NCBI GenBank assembly: GCA_015501585.1
Contig: JADNRY010000004.1
Coordinates: forward strand, 62,001-126,000
Direction of reading: 5' to 3'
Origin: Rhodocollybia butyracea
Lineage: Eukaryota; Basidiomycota; Agaricomycetes; Agaricales; Omphalotaceae
Length of the DNA: 64,000 bases
This document shows positions 1 through 12,706 of the stretch, one piece after another. Every line of letters starts with the position of its first letter. Within the stretch, counting starts at the first letter, position 1. The translations under genes and the position numbers were made by a program. Under the pieces are notes generated by a model. The model was given only the letters and a program-made list of their open reading frames with translations. It was not told the DNA's origin and ran no database searches.

Positions 1-121
1 CTGTAATCTTATCTCAGAGACCTATGTTCATACTTGGATGGGGCTTCTAGTTCTAGACATCAAATGCTCTATCTCATTGTAAAGTAGTAGGTACTTCCCT
101 ACGGCCAGATATCAAACAGAA

Positions 122-1365
122 TCACTGCAACTCGGCCCATTTCTCCCAAGTTATCCGAACGAAACTCGTATTGGCCCCATCTTCTATCAACCCCGCCCGG
201 TTAAGTGGGTCCTGCCACATGGGAAACACAAGCGCAAACCAGGACCACACCCACGCATATCCCAGCAACCGCCATGCTACACCAGTGCCCTTGAATCCGG
301 CACGACGCCCGAGAGCAATAACTCCATTTTCGACAGTGATCGCGACAGCCTGGGCCATGAAAAACTTGAGAGCGCCCCCATGCCAGTTTCGCAGGACTGC
401 ATAATCGGCAAGGTAGTGGATGATCCCTGAAATGAGAAAAGCTGTATATAATTGGACATAAGCTGACAAGTTGGTACCCGCAGGGAGACCAAGAACGCGA
501 CGAGAAAGAAATCTTCCATGCGCTGTGACAAACTGCGAGCTTGTCAGTAAGCATATGAGTCTCAATGGGTACAGCATACCCTACGCATAACCTGGTGCCA
601 TGTTCGACTGGAAAAGAGACTGATCAACGACCACGATCGAGAGATACGAGTATACAATACTTACCTCCAAAATCTACGAAGAGACCACGCATCCAAGATA
701 GAACCAAAGAGCCAAGGCCAGTCTTCAGGGTCAGAGCGACCGAGGCCAACGCTGATCAGACTGATGACACAGTTCTGTGCTGCCAAAGCAGCATAACCGG
801 GAACAGCCCAGCCCCATATGCATTCATAGCGCCACAGCCAGCCATAGTCAGCTAGACTGGGTCCTTGACGGAAATATGCAGGATTAAAGCTATTGTGCCA
901 CGTCGCTAGGTCGAACAGAAGACCCAAAACAGCAAGACTTGCGAGCTGCTTGACCACAAAATATTTACGCGCTGGCCGTGGCGGCAAAACACTTACGGGT
1001 TCATGGGCCCATCCAACTCCACGCACACTGGTAAACAAGTCCCAAGCCCAGCTAATTCGACCAGACAGCGCGTATTGTGAAGCCGGCGTGACTTGTGGTG
1101 GTTTTACGCTCCGCAGCTCATTCTGAACATCAGTTATGAGAATAAAGTCAGAGGACATGAATAAGAGCGTGAACCATCCACAGGCAATCCCGTAGTCATT
1201 TGTCACGTTTCCGGTTGTCCAATATAGCGTTTTGTAGGAAATGGCGAGGATGGGGAGAAAATAGAGGTAACGGTACTTTGAGGGTCTAACCACCAGTGGG
1301 ATAAACGAAAGAAAAAGGTAGGCTGGAAAGGCCCAGCTCGGAAACGGAGCGAGAGAGGGAGACAT
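122..1365 (-). CDS. wax-synthase-like membrane-bound O-acyltransferase (MBOAT_2 type)
   Basis: Predicted integral-membrane acyltransferase of the fungal wax-synthase-like group, which moves an acyl group onto a lipid or terpenoid hydroxyl. I read three exons: 1365-665, a 28-nt micro-exon 607-580, and 532-122, giving 379 residues. The micro-exon restores the family motif around RRFWSRTWHQ, followed by FVTAHGRFLSRRVLGLP and the histidine segment SGIIHYLADY. The conserved His of this last segment is the family's expected active-site residue. Several hydrophobic helices are visible, for example near residues 12-30 and in the C-terminal third. All junctions are GT-AG and in phase, and the start is the first ATG of an uninterrupted 701-nt exon. 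The substrate cannot be told from sequence. It is divergent to the CHAT gene and no biosynthetic cluster is evident around it. Confidence 0.8.
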
Positions 1366-1916
1366 TTAGCTAACGTTAGCATTCCCAACGCCAGCCAACG
1401 CCGTGCAAATATAGCTTTAAGGCTTTAAGGACATGATGGATATTATTATACTGTGAAACGCGTGACGGGCGCTTAATAACATTGCAAAACGATAACTCAA
1501 CAAAAGATGACCGAAGCCCTGTACTAGGCCGCAATTTTAACGCTCGCTGAAGATGACGAGCCTCAGTATCATACAAGCGCGATCAAGACCATCGAGACCG
1601 AATCTTATTTCCACAGGATAACCAATGAAACCCAAAGGCTTTCAGCGAACTTCGGATGCTCAAACTGCAGATGGCCTCTCAGTCACGTATTGATCGACCG
1701 AGTACTTGGGTGGATGCAATGAACATGGGGCTTTCCAACTATGAAAGACTTGCCAAGTGTAGCGGGATGTAGTCACTAGTGCTTTACGCGGTCGCTTCGT
1801 TCACGTGTGCACCCTGCTTCAGAGAACGTGGCGTGGGCGTGTATACGGCCTTACTGGAGAAGTAAAACGGTCGCCAGTTTCATCTGCTACAAAACTATCT
1901 TACCTTTTCTTCACAC
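1366..1916. other. intergenic region between divergent genes
   Basis: About 550 bp between the acyltransferase start codon (minus) and the proposed first exon of the CHAT gene (plus). It must hold both promoters. I saw no further coding exon, RNA gene or repeat in it. Confidence 0.5.
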
Positions 1917-4900
1917 ATGGCATCTCCTGAAATGAATATGTCTTCCCTTGTACAAAACAGTCCTCGTCGGCAGCCTCTTCTTTCGTGGATATGCGCTTTG
2001 CTCTACGCATGTATCCCCAACCTCCTCGTCTCATTTCTCCAGCGTATCTTCGCAACACCACATCCCAAGCAAATCTCGGTGCCCGACAATGATGAGATAC
2101 GTTCTCTGGAGTTACCGGATGTCAAACAGTCAGCAAATTAGTCGCTTCCGCCACGATTGCTTTTGACAATTCCTTACTGATAGTGCGATGGAACGCCTAG
2201 AGGTCGGTTTCGTTATCACGTTGTCCTTAAAAATTTATTAAACTTATTCCAGGTTGACGGTGCAGACGTTCCAAATGGTAGTTTGCAGCAAGTTGAGATT
2301 CTGATTGCCCGTGGACGCTTGGCCCGGCGCTGTTTCGAACTTTCGGGAGATCTATCACATCTTCAGACAGCCATTGACTTATTTTCCCAAGTTTTGCCCT
2401 TCTCTGGGGCAAAGGAGGCAGACGTAGCACATAATCTAGCAACGACCTATCTACTTCGCATCAACAAAACTTCAATGAATGTAGCTGAATTCGACCAGGG
2501 AATCACATTACTCCGCAGAGCCATAGCGTTGACTCCTGCAGGCGAACCAAGTCGGCTTCCTCGTTTGGCCATTCTCGGTACATCCCTCACTGATCGTTTC
2601 AAACGTTCTGGAGATGCTAAAGACCTTGATGAGGCAATCACATTTCTTCGTGAAGCTGTCGCCACCACGCCTCTCGATGATCGGGACCGACCCTCACGCG
2701 TGGCTAACCTTGGCCTTGCCTTGAAATCTCGCTTCGAGCGCCTCGGAAATATCGAGGATATCCATGAATCAATCACTTTCACCTCAGAGGCAATAAGTTG
2801 CAGCCCAGAACACGATTCGTTCAAGGCTACACGGTTGAGCAACCTCGGCGTTGCCTTAGGCTGGCGCTTCCTGCGACTTGGAACTGTAGAGGACATCGAT
2901 GATGCGGTCACAGCGCATCGTAATGCAGTCTCACTCACTCTGAAAGCTCACCCATCCCGGGCCGCTCGACTGTCCAACCTTGGTAGTGCGCTGGCGCGCC
3001 GATTCGAACGTCTGAGTAATGTACAAGACATTGACGAGGCCATTGGGGCACACGGTGAAGCCCTCAAACTGGTCCCGGAGGGCCATCCACATAGACCTAC
3101 GGTACTGAACAACTACGCGACAAGTCTAAGCCACCGTTCTGAGCACTTCGGGAACCTTGCAACCCATGCGGGAGATGTAGAAGACTCTATTGACTTGTTG
3201 CGGGATGCTATAGAGATCACACCTGATAGTGATCCTGATAAACCGATGCGCCTCACCAATTTGGGCGGGGCGTTGCTCTTGAGGTTCGATAGGCAAGGCA
3301 GTGATGAAGATTTGGATGAAGCTATAGCGGTACGCAAGACTGCGGTTAATCTCACACCTACAGATCACCCTGACCGGCCTGCTCGGCTCAATAATCTGAG
3401 TGACGCCCTCAGGGCGCGTTTCAATGTTTTCGGTGACCCTTGGGACATCGGCGGAGCTCTCGAAGCAATCCACGAAGCAATGTACCTTTGCCCAGCTGAC
3501 CATCGCGAACAAACTGTGTATGGTATATCTATGGGACACGCCTATTTGTGCAGACTTCAGTGCAATGAGAGTGAGGGTGTAGCCGATTCCGAGGCTGCCA
3601 TCTCTGCGTATCGCTCGGCGGCTTTGCTACCCACTGGCAATCCGTTCCTGCGACTTGACGCCTGCCGTCACTGGGGTCGGCGTGCGTTTCTGCAGTCGCA
3701 ATCTTGTGCGGACGTTTTTGAGGCCTATCAAGTACTGATTGAGTTGATACCGCTCGTCGCATGGCTGGGTGGAACTATATCTGAACGTCACAAAGCTCTC
3801 AAGGAGATCAGCAGTGACGTACGAAATGCAGCGGCCATGGCAATCATGGAAGGGAAGCTTGAAAAGGCACTCGAATGGCTTGAAGAGGGTCGCTCTGTCG
3901 TATGGGGTCAGCAACTCAATCTTCGAACACCATTCGATGAATTGCAGAATCAACATCCACAACTTGCGGAGCGCGTTCGGCGTATCGGCAGTCAACTCGA
4001 CGCGAGGAGCACACGCACGCCTCCCAAGTCCTCTGATGGCTCTTTGTCTTCAGACGGACTTGTATCTCTTGAACAAGCTGCACAAGATCATCGACGTCTA
4101 GCAGAAGAGTGGAAGGAAGTTGTTGAAGACGTGAGGCAGATTCCAGAGTTTGAAGACTTCTTGCGCCCGCGCAGGCTAGCAGCATTACGGAAGGCCGCAC
4201 ATTCTGGGCCTGTCGTTGTACTCAATGTCTGGGGGCCCAACTGTGATGCAATCATTCTACAAGAATCAGGTCGAATACTTCATGTTCCTTTGAACGACGT
4301 ATCAGAGAAGCTGGTCCAGAATCTACATAAAAAGCTAAGTGGGTTTCTAAGGGGTGCAGGTCTACTCGTACGTGGATCCAAGGCACAGTACGGACGAGGA
4401 CGCAGTGGGAAGATGGATGGAGTCTTGTCTGTGCTATGGAAATTGATCATTCAACCGATCCTACAGGCTATCGATCTTCCAGTTAGCATCCTTCCTTTTT
4501 CATATCATCTTGTTCTAACCAGGCTGCTTCTGCAGGTCATTTTGTCGGAGTCCGAACCTCATCCTCGTTTGACATGGTGTGCAACTGGCGCGCTTGCCTT
4601 TCTTCCCCTTCACGCTGCAGGGGACTACCAGTGTACGGATCCAGGCCATAAAATCTTCGACTTCGTCACTTCTTCGTACACAAGCTCTTTGTCTGCCCTC
4701 TTGCCTGGCTCCACCCCTAGTGATGATCACTTTCATGGTTTATTAGCTATTAGTCAACCCGCTACTCCATATCAATCACCTCTACCAAGCACTACCACCG
4801 AGCTTGCCGTCATTCAGACCCACTTGCAGGACAGGCCTATAAAATGCCTTGCCGATGCTGACGCCACGATAGAGGCAGTTCAAGATGGGATGAACACCAG

Positions 4901-5354
4901 CAGCTGGCTTCACCTGGCCTGCCACGCCATCCAGAATCGCAATGACCCGATGAAAAGTGCATTCTGTCTGCATGATGGCTATCTGGAGCTTGGCGAGATT
5001 GTACGCAGGTCGCACCCATATGCCGAATTCGCGTTTCTTTCTGCGTGTCAGACGTCTTCTGGCAATGAGGAACTGTCGGATGAAGCAGTACATCTCGCGG
5101 CAGGCATGCAGTTAGCTGGGTATCGAAGCGTCATCGCGACCATGTGGTCAATTAAGGACAGCGATGCCCCGGTCATTGCAGATGAAGTATATCACGAGCT
5201 GGTTGTGAGTCATGGAAGGCCGGATTATTCTCTGGCTGCAGATGCACTGAGGCGGGCGGTAGGTAAGATGCGTGAGGAAGCACGACCTGCAAACGGTGCT
5301 TTGGAGGACTCCTGGTTCTTGAGATGGGTCCCGTTTATACATTTTGGTATATGA
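1917..5354 (+). CDS. CHAT-domain (caspase-like) protein with TPR repeats
   Basis: Large TPR array followed by a C-terminal CHAT domain, a clan CD (caspase/separase-like) peptidase fold. Units repeating the pattern ..RL.NLG.AL..RFER.G...DIDEAI cover most of the N-terminal half. The predicted catalytic His lies in WLHLACHA (about residue 950) and the Cys in FLSACQTSSG (about residue 991), followed by the typical GYRSVIATMWS. A 54-nt in-frame segment at 4482-4535 is almost certainly an intron: it starts GTTAGC, ends CTGCAG and has a CTAAC branch site, and removing it gives the usual LTWCATGALAFLPLHAAG context. The 5' end is less sure. I propose exons 1917-2128, 2184-2202 (19 nt) and 2253 onward, for 1,092 residues, which puts a hydrophobic stretch near residues 20-45. 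A shorter start at 2188 (MERLEVDG...) is possible. Substrate unknown; the CHAT assignment is firm. Confidence 0.85.
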
Positions 5355-5905
5355 TTGCTATCATTGGTCACTTTTCAGCTTGTGCTTTGAGCATTTTTTG
5401 AGCACTTCTCTTTCCATGACCACCGATTCTAGAGATATATACAAAAGAGCAAATATCAAGTCGTATAAGTAACTCCAACAGTCACATTACACATTATGTA
5501 CGTAGGTTTTCTAGGTTGCGCCTCGTTTCACAATTGCGGCCGGAGTCAGTTTTGCAGCCCAGTCATCCTGCTATCCACCCTCTTTGGGAGAACATGTTCC
5601 ACTGGCGATAATAATGTTCTGACAGCTATATTTTTAGATGATGAAGGAAGAGTAACACGGCTCAATCCTGGCTGTGTCGGGGTGAGTCGTGACCAGGATA
5701 CTTATACCAGGAAAAAGTGTCGGCCTCTCTTTGTTTGAATAAACTTCATTAGAGCCGCAACTGGTGGCCACAAACTTCAGTCTCATTAGTAAAAGAATTG
5801 AACTCCCAGAAGACAGATGAATGTGACAAGACATGACCACCACGTGGACGTGCAAGTGACGCTACGGACAACACGTGGATGGGCGCCTCAAGACTCAAGT
5901 TGAAC
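5355..5905. other. intergenic region
   Basis: About 550 bp between the CHAT stop and the Csm1/Pcs1 start. An 80-codon open frame at 5496-5738 has no recognisable homology or intron context and is not called. I see nothing else in it. Confidence 0.4.
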
Positions 5906-7638
5906 ATGAACTCTGACGATGATTTAGGTGTGTCACTTGTCCACTTGCTTGCGTCTTTCTTCTCTAAAACTTTGAAGCAGGTGGTTACACGACTCCAGTA
6001 AACCAGCCCAAACCTCGGGCTTTGAGATCACAAGGCAGCAACATTGCTGGTCCCTCGAAGCCTAATTCAAGAACAAGGCAAAAGCCAGCTGAACCACGCC
6101 CTGAGATTATTATCGATATCGACGATGGTCAAGATGATGAAGAATTTGAGCGTAACGCAGCTCCTGCTAGAGCTAGTCGGAATCAGACCTCTCGTGAACC
6201 CGCGACGGTCAAGCAAACGTCTACAAAGGGTAAAGGCAAAGCAAAAGCAAAGCCTCCAAACTCGAAAACAAGAACAGAGGATATTGGCGACGAAGTTGAA
6301 GTAGTAGCAGTATCGGAATCGGAGACGGGGGCAGAATCCGAGTTTATGCCGGCGCGTACAAAGAAGTCCGTCGGAGATGCTGCTTGGCGGAAACGATGCG
6401 AAAAGGTGCGGTTATTGGCTTTTGCGCGATCGACGATTGATATATGTGCGCTCACAGCTTGAAAAACTTCTCAGACGAGTATGTGCTTGTTCCTTTTTTC
6501 AACGATAGCTCCTGCTGACCTGAACATTAGGAAATGAAGAGCCGTGAAGAGGTCTGTTATGGCCCTGTGCTGTCCTTTTTTCCCCTCCTCTAATAGCACC
6601 TTAGGCGGACAACCGATACGAAACAGTGACAAAACAACTCGATAACCTTATGCGAGTAAGAGAGACGGAAGCAGAGGCTCTGATGAACGCACAGAAGGAG
6701 CAGTATGAAGCACGCATAACCGGTATGCTGAGATTCTCCGTTGGTTACATTTTTCAAACATTGCATTAGCTTTGGAGAAAGTCAACACTGAATTAACCTC
6801 TGCTCTCGCCAAAATTCAACCTCTAGCGGGTTTCGGCAAAAGTTCCATAGTACTCACTCGTGATGCAGCTGATGAAGAAAAGCGACAAATTGAGCAGGAG
6901 GCGATGAAGTGGCGAGATAAATATGAAGAGGCGCGGGGACAGATGAAAGAAAAGGAACAAACAGGTAAGCGACGATTGGTTTGCTTCGAAAACGATATTT
7001 ACTAGTGATTTTCAGAAAAAGAACTCAAGTATGAACTGGAACTGGAAAGGAAGAACGGCCAAGCCCTAAAGGTGAAGCAACAGAGTTCTGCTCCTAGACC
7101 AAGAGGAGGAGGAGGAGAGTTGCTAGGATCCGACCATCCACCAACTCTACAAACTATTCGATTTTACGAGGATTTCACGAATCTTTTGATTGTGCGGATG
7201 AAACCACAACTTTCTTCATTTCTGGACTTACAAGACTGGACTATGGGTTGTATCTTCACGTATATTCCCGAAAACGACGAAGAAAAACGATGGAGTAAGC
7301 GTTGCTTTCTTTTCGAGGGCCGTCATTTTAATAACATTCTCATAGGTCTCAATTTTAACTTGACCTGCTCTTGGGAGAAAAGAGACCCCGACGATTCAGC
7401 CCCCGTTACAAGCACGAGTGATTTACATGAAATGATGTACTACGAACCTCTAGAGTTGGACAAAGAGTCTCCAGAAATTGTTGCTCGTTTGGGGATTATA
7501 TCTAGTGGCTTTAGCTTCACCCGAGATCAAGTAGCGTTATTTTTACGGACACTTTACAATACTTTCGAGGAGGCAGTCGCAGGGCCAGGCGAGGAAGAAA
7601 AAGGCGAAGAGGGAGAAGAAATGAGCGTGAGCGATTGA
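5906..7638 (+). CDS. monopolin subunit Csm1/Pcs1-like
   Basis: Kinetochore protein that in yeasts crosslinks microtubule-binding sites. In budding yeast it directs mono-orientation of sister kinetochores in meiosis I; in fission yeast it prevents merotelic attachment. I join eight exons: 5906-5927, 5981-6405, 6458-6478, 6531-6551, 6605-6722, 6770-6964, 7016-7294 and 7346-7638, for 457 residues. Order: an acidic and basic low-complexity N-terminus with a lysine-rich, NLS-like patch; a long heptad coiled coil (KLLRR..EMKSREEADNRYETV...); then the globular Csm1 domain beginning RFYEDFTNLLIV and ending FSFTRDQVALFLRTLYNTFEE. The C-terminus is very acidic. The 51-nt intron at 7295-7345 is in frame and would otherwise add 17 residues. 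Convergent with the next gene, with only 50 bp between stop codons. Confidence 0.8.
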
Positions 7639-7688
7639 ATCTATATGTTATATCCTTTGTTGTAGAATATACGTACGTATTTAGGACC

Positions 7689-9569
7689 TCAGTTTGTTGG
7701 TTGCCATTTCCACACTCTGACGCCTCCTTTCCTTTCATCGCTATCTCCTTCCCAATATCTTCCTCGCCTCCAGACCTCTTCGTACCCTTGTTTTGTCAGA
7801 TATTCTATGACACCTCTTTCTTCCAGTAACGCGCCAAAGAGAACAAGGTATCTTGGCCATTCGTGGAGCCATTCATCGTCAGGATTCCCTCGTCCTGGTG
7901 TGGAAGCTGGATACAGCGATATTGGGAAGCTGGAGTTTACATGAGCGGGAAATCGATCCATCAGGTACTGGTAGGGATCAGCAAAGAAAATTGTTGTTTG
8001 GTCACGGTAAGTACTGAGATTTTGGTTGCTGGAAAGGCGTCCTCGATTAGTTCGTTGATTGAGAGGTATATAAAATCGTCACCTTAAGGGAGGTTCACAT
8101 CCCAGAGCCCACAAGCCGTTATGTGCAAGCTGGGGTCGATGCAAGTATGCATGCCCTGGGGTAGAATGGCAAGGCATCAACAGGCCCACCACACCACCTT
8201 GAAGCTCGTCTTCTGGTATATTCCGGATGAATGCCATCACGCTCAAGGGCCCACTACAGTGAACCAACACGACCCATAGTGATGCGGGGAGCGTGACCAA
8301 TACAAGTCCAATGAATGCTTTGCGAAGAGGTAGACGCTGAGTTTTCATGTTCGATCTGGCTGCTGGCGTGGATGAAGATCTGTCCACAAGTGATTTAGCG
8401 GCGAGGATATGGAATAAAGGAACTAGGGGGTGGATGAACCGCCATTCTTTATGTCCTGCGAGCGAATATACACTGACGGTCCAGATGATAACTGCGAGTA
8501 CAAGTTCGCCGAACATCATCCGAGCTCCGTCTAGGACAAACGGAAGCGAGGTCGTGCATATGATGGGTAAAGCCTGAGACATGTAATAGTGCCATGGATT
8601 ATTTCCGTAAAACAACGAGACGCCAGAGACGTTGGTGACGAGAAAGTCTAATGGAGTGAACGTTGGTTTGCCGTAGTACATCGAGTCCAGAAGAAATATG
8701 CACGCGAGTGTAGTAGTTCTGTGACCTGTTCGATTAAGAAGATTTACGCTGTACAATCATATCCGCGCTCACCCTACGGTCGCAGTTTCCAAGCACGTAG
8801 ACAGCAACAGCTTTCTCTTGAAACGCATTCTCCAAAGCAATATAGGAATCAAGAAAACCCAAATGACGGCATTGGTGATTCGTACGGAACATGCTAAAGC
8901 GGCAAACAAAAGCATTTTTCGTATATCCGACCTGCAAGTTCGAGTTAATGTTGTTTGTTCTCGTGTTGCAACTGGTACAAACCTAGAAAAGTTCTTACGC
9001 CAGGGATAGTACGCCAGGGCTATCGTGGTAAGCGAAGTCTCCAAAGAGTTGGATAAAGATCTTGACAGGGATAAAGCATGGAAGAACGAAGTCAATGAAA
9101 GAAACAGCTGCACTAGATTCATTAGCAATACGAGATGCACAGATTAGTTCACGTACTGCAGTGGTCACATAACGTTCGCCAATAGTCCGACGTGTGAGCT
9201 CACAGATCCAAATGTCAGTAAGAGCTGCTAATGACCCATGTAATACGCGTGGACTATTGACCTAGCATAAAATAAGCAAAGTAAGCAAGGGGAACCTCTG
9301 AAGCGACCAAGACATACCATTAAAAAGTCATAGTTGGATAAGCCCGTTTGCTTCAGTATCCAGTATACAGGTACGTTCAGTGCTGGGTAAACAATGCTGC
9401 GAATCGGATTTGGGGAAAGCCATTCCCAAGTGAGATGGCCATAGCCAAAAACAATGTGATGTGCGGGTTCAAGGGCTTGAAAGTATTCGTCCGGCTGGAA
9501 AACTGTTCTTGTAGAGAGCGCGATGGATATGCGGATAATGAGGGCAAGGATAGTGGTGGTCGAGAACAT
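7689..9569 (-). CDS. GPI10: GPI mannosyltransferase III (Gpi10/PIG-B, GT22 family)
   Basis: ER-membrane dolichol-phosphate-mannose:GPI alpha-1,2-mannosyltransferase that adds the third mannose to the GPI anchor precursor. The N-terminus carries the GT22 luminal signature, TRTVFQPDEYFQALEPAHH, with the acidic DE pair. Later conserved blocks are LDSMYYGKPTFTPLDFL, GNNPWHYYMSQALP, SLAGHKEWRFIHPLVPL, LLMPCHSTPGHAYLHRP and CEPPL. Multiple hydrophobic helices fit a polytopic enzyme. Exons run from ATG 9569, are separated by about five short GT-AG introns, and end in a C-terminal exon reading YRDQTTIFFADPYQYLMDRF before the stop at 7689. Length fits the family (about 500 residues). It lies head to head with the adenosine deaminase gene. 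Confidence 0.88.
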
Positions 9570-9697
9570 CGGCGTGACCAGACGCGCCTGGATAGATTAG
9601 ATTAGATTTGCGTAGTATTGTTTTGACCGTGATGTATACTTCGGAACCGGAACCCCACTACAACTGACTCTGCACTCGATTGTTGAACATCTCCATC
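9570..9697. promoter_or_regulatory. short bidirectional promoter region (GPI10 / adenosine deaminase)
   Basis: Only 128 bp separate the two divergent start codons, so both core promoters and both 5' leaders must fit here. No clear TATA or CAAT box was picked out. Inferred from gene layout only. Confidence 0.5.
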
Positions 9698-12033
9698 ATG
9701 TCGAGCCCAGTAGCAATGGCTGAATATCAAGCAGAAAGACGTCAATTAATTGCCGAAGACCGGTCTGGGCGTCTTGATTACAAGAAAGGCCCACTTTCTG
9801 AGCAAGAGGCTTTGGCTGACAAGGTCATTCGAGAAGTAAGAGCTGCAGAAGCTAGTTCCATCTGGAGTCGTGAATATGAGGGTACGATCTTCTATTCTTG
9901 TCACTATTTTCTGAAATTCATCAACTTCAAAGGTATCCCGCATCCATTTCCTGGTAAGTACGATCTGCCGATCGTCAGGATACGTCGTTCACGAAAGCTA
10001 GGGATGGAATTTCTGACAGGACGTAGTATCATCGTGCAGACAAAGCTGTTTGAAATCTTGGGAAAGGCACGCCTTCGCCATTGCCGATAATCGATGGACT
10101 CTTAATAGACATCATTACAGATGCCCAAAGGCGCACTTCTTCATGCGCACCTTGACGCGACCGTCAACGTGTCGGTCCTTCTTGAAATTGCAATGAAGTA
10201 CCCTGCTATGCATGTTCGAGCTTCAACAGCTCTTAACGCGACGAATATAGATTCCATCCTTCCTCAACTGTCGCCTTTACCTCAAGAACTCCGTACAGCA
10301 GGCGGAACCGCTCTTACGGATGTTAACTATACCTCAAATACTTGGATACCCCTCACCAAAGCCAGGGAAACTTTCGATTCCAAACTTGGTGGACCGGAAG
10401 GTTTTGATCGCTGGATTACTGCCGCCTTGATCATCAACCCTACAGAGGCCTACGTGACCCACAACACTGTCAAGAAGGTGGTACTTTTCGTGATAATTTG
10501 AGATGGTATTGTTGAATTCCGTCTAGATCTGGCAGAAATTCCAAAGCACTTTCGCTGTTGGCGCAGTATGTAATACCCTTGCCCCATTATTATCCAGCTT
10601 ACGTTCCCTCAGGGTCTTGTGCGATATGAACCCATTCACAAGGATTACATCCGCGAATTTATTCTAAGCTCTATCGCGGATGGAATATCGTATGTAGAAC
10701 CTAGGATTAGTTTTCTCAGGGATTTGAGGTTTGTTTTCCCGTTGTGGTATCCGTCTCTGGGCTGCAACTCTTTGGCTTTCTAGGCCCTTCATTGCTGCTG
10801 ATGGTAAAACTCTCGTTCCCCATCGGGAAATAATGAAAGGCTTTCAGGATGTCGTGAATCAAGTGAAGGCAGAACTCAAGGAACAGGGCAGGGAAGATGA
10901 GTTCATTGGGGCTAGGGTCGGTCTTTCTTGCGTCTGTCAATCACCCGTCTTAGTCCATTCCAGATAATCTATTCGACGATAAGGTTTATCACACCGTCAG
11001 AACTCGAGTGGTATCTCAGGGACTGCATCTCTTTGAAGAAGGAGTTTCCTGACCTCATTGCGGGTGCGAAACATCTTATAGAGACTACTACCTTCATGTT
11101 CATTTCCCATAGGTTTCGATCTTGTGGGCCCAGAAGATGAGCTTAAACCATTGACCTACTACCTCGAACCTCTCCTCAAGTTCCGAGAGATGCAAAAGGA
11201 GGCAGGCGTGTCCGAGATTCCATTCATCTTCCACGGAGGAGAAACTCTAGGTGATGGTACGGAAGCAGATATGAACCTCTACGATGCGATTTTATTGGGA
11301 ACTAAACGAATCGGACATGGGTTCGTGCTTGCCTACTTTTATCGGCAAATCACTGTTCTGAGCTCCTGCCCGACATAGGTTTTCTCTGATTAAACACCCT
11401 AAACTGATGCAAATCTGTAAAGAACGTGGGATTGCGATTGAAGTGTGCCCAATTTCGTACGTATGACTGCAGACTGTAGACTCCCCCTGACGAACTGAGA
11501 TAAACTTTCAGCAATGAGATTCTGGTGCGTCGACAATTGTCTGTCTACATGCTCACCCGCTAAGAAACCTATAGCGGCTGACCTCGTCGATGCACATGCA
11601 TCCCCTGCCCGCCCTCTTGAATCACGGAATCCCCGTCGCCTTGTGCTCCGATGATCCATCTGCATTCGGTAACATGGGTTTAACCTTTGATTATTTCCAA
11701 GCAAGTTCTTCCCTCTGCGCTGGCTTGTGTCTCTTGAGGCTGAAGATCCAACTTCATTCCACAGGTTCTCGCAGCTAGCGAGGTGACTGGACTCGTACAG
11801 CTTGGTGAGATGGCCAAGGACAGTATTAATGTGAGTGCTATGTGCTTTTTCCCTGCTTCTTTCAGGTCAATGGTTTTGATCTTTGACAGTTTTCGAGTAT
11901 GGATCCAGAAGAGAAGGAACGCGCGCTAACAGCTTGGCAAAAACGTTGGGATGTTTTCTTGGAGTATGCAACTAAAGAAGGCCAAGACTTTCTTACTCAG
12001 TTCAAGTCGGAGGTACCAGAGCCCCAGCTTTGA
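9698..12033 (+). CDS. adenosine deaminase, ADGF/CECR1 (ADA2) type
   Basis: Zn-dependent hydrolase converting adenosine to inosine. Visible active-site blocks in order: MPKGALLHAHLDA (metal-binding HxH), FIFHGGETLGDG (His and catalytic Glu), GTKRIGHGF, EVCPISN, and ALCSDDPSAFG (metal Asp pair). The ADGF-style N-terminal region (MAEYQAERRQLIAEDRSG...) is present, but no signal peptide is seen, so an intracellular form is likely. About ten exons run from ATG 9698 to TGA 12031-12033. One intron, 10067-10120, appears to use a GC donor (AAG|GCACGC...ACAG|ATGCCC), since no GT in the area gives the conserved LFEILGK-MPKGALL join. The C-terminus ends EVPEPQL. Confidence 0.88.
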
Positions 12034-12706
12034 TGAGGAGATGCTATTATGTAGTGCTACTGATATAGTGTGTATAACAAAATGTGTACGATAATTGTAT
12101 TCAGATACATGGCAGGTTAACGTACATGACGAGTACAAGCCAGACAACAGTGTGATTAGACAACAGTACGGTTCAAGGAAGTGGATGTACAAGAAAACAA
12201 TGCGAACAGAGTGGATGATGATGAGACAATGCAATGTTCTTCGTTGATGGCTGGGATCGATGATGAAAGCAGAGCGAGGAATGACGATTTGGTGTGCTAT
12301 GTGTGGACAGGGGATTTCCGACGAATCAATGATGGGACAGATTTGGATTGGAATTGTGGATGGGAGGCGGGACAATAAAATGGAGGGATAACGATAACGA
12401 GATGAAAACGGATTGATGACTTTATGGATTACGGGGAGGCGTAATGGGTGAGCGGGATACGATATATAGGGTTACTAGCTCAGGAGCTAAGTAAAGTATT
12501 TATACAGCGAAGGGAGGGAAAGAAAAAGGGACGCGGGATCATGCACAGGCTTCCAAGAAAGGACGAGGTACGATAGGGTAGTAGGGAGGAAAACGGCTGG
12601 AAAGCGCGACACGTAAGCCCAAAAAGAGATAATTACAGTCACAAAGCTTGCAAAGTGACGGAATTATCGAAAAACCGATTATGTGCCGCGAATGAAGAGA
12701 ATACCC
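12034..12706. other. intergenic region between convergent genes
   Basis: About 670 bp between the stop codons of the adenosine deaminase (plus) and the KH protein (minus). Open frames here on both strands (12181-12378 plus, 11926-12375 minus) show no homology and are best read as 3' UTR sequence. Confidence 0.5.

Noticed and set aside
2283..2285. TTG as start of the CHAT protein
   Set aside because: The frame continues upstream through a good intron acceptor at 2252 into exons with ATG starts.
5496..5738. 80-codon frame between the CHAT and Csm1/Pcs1 genes
   Set aside because: No homology or conserved features, low-quality composition, and likely UTR sequence.
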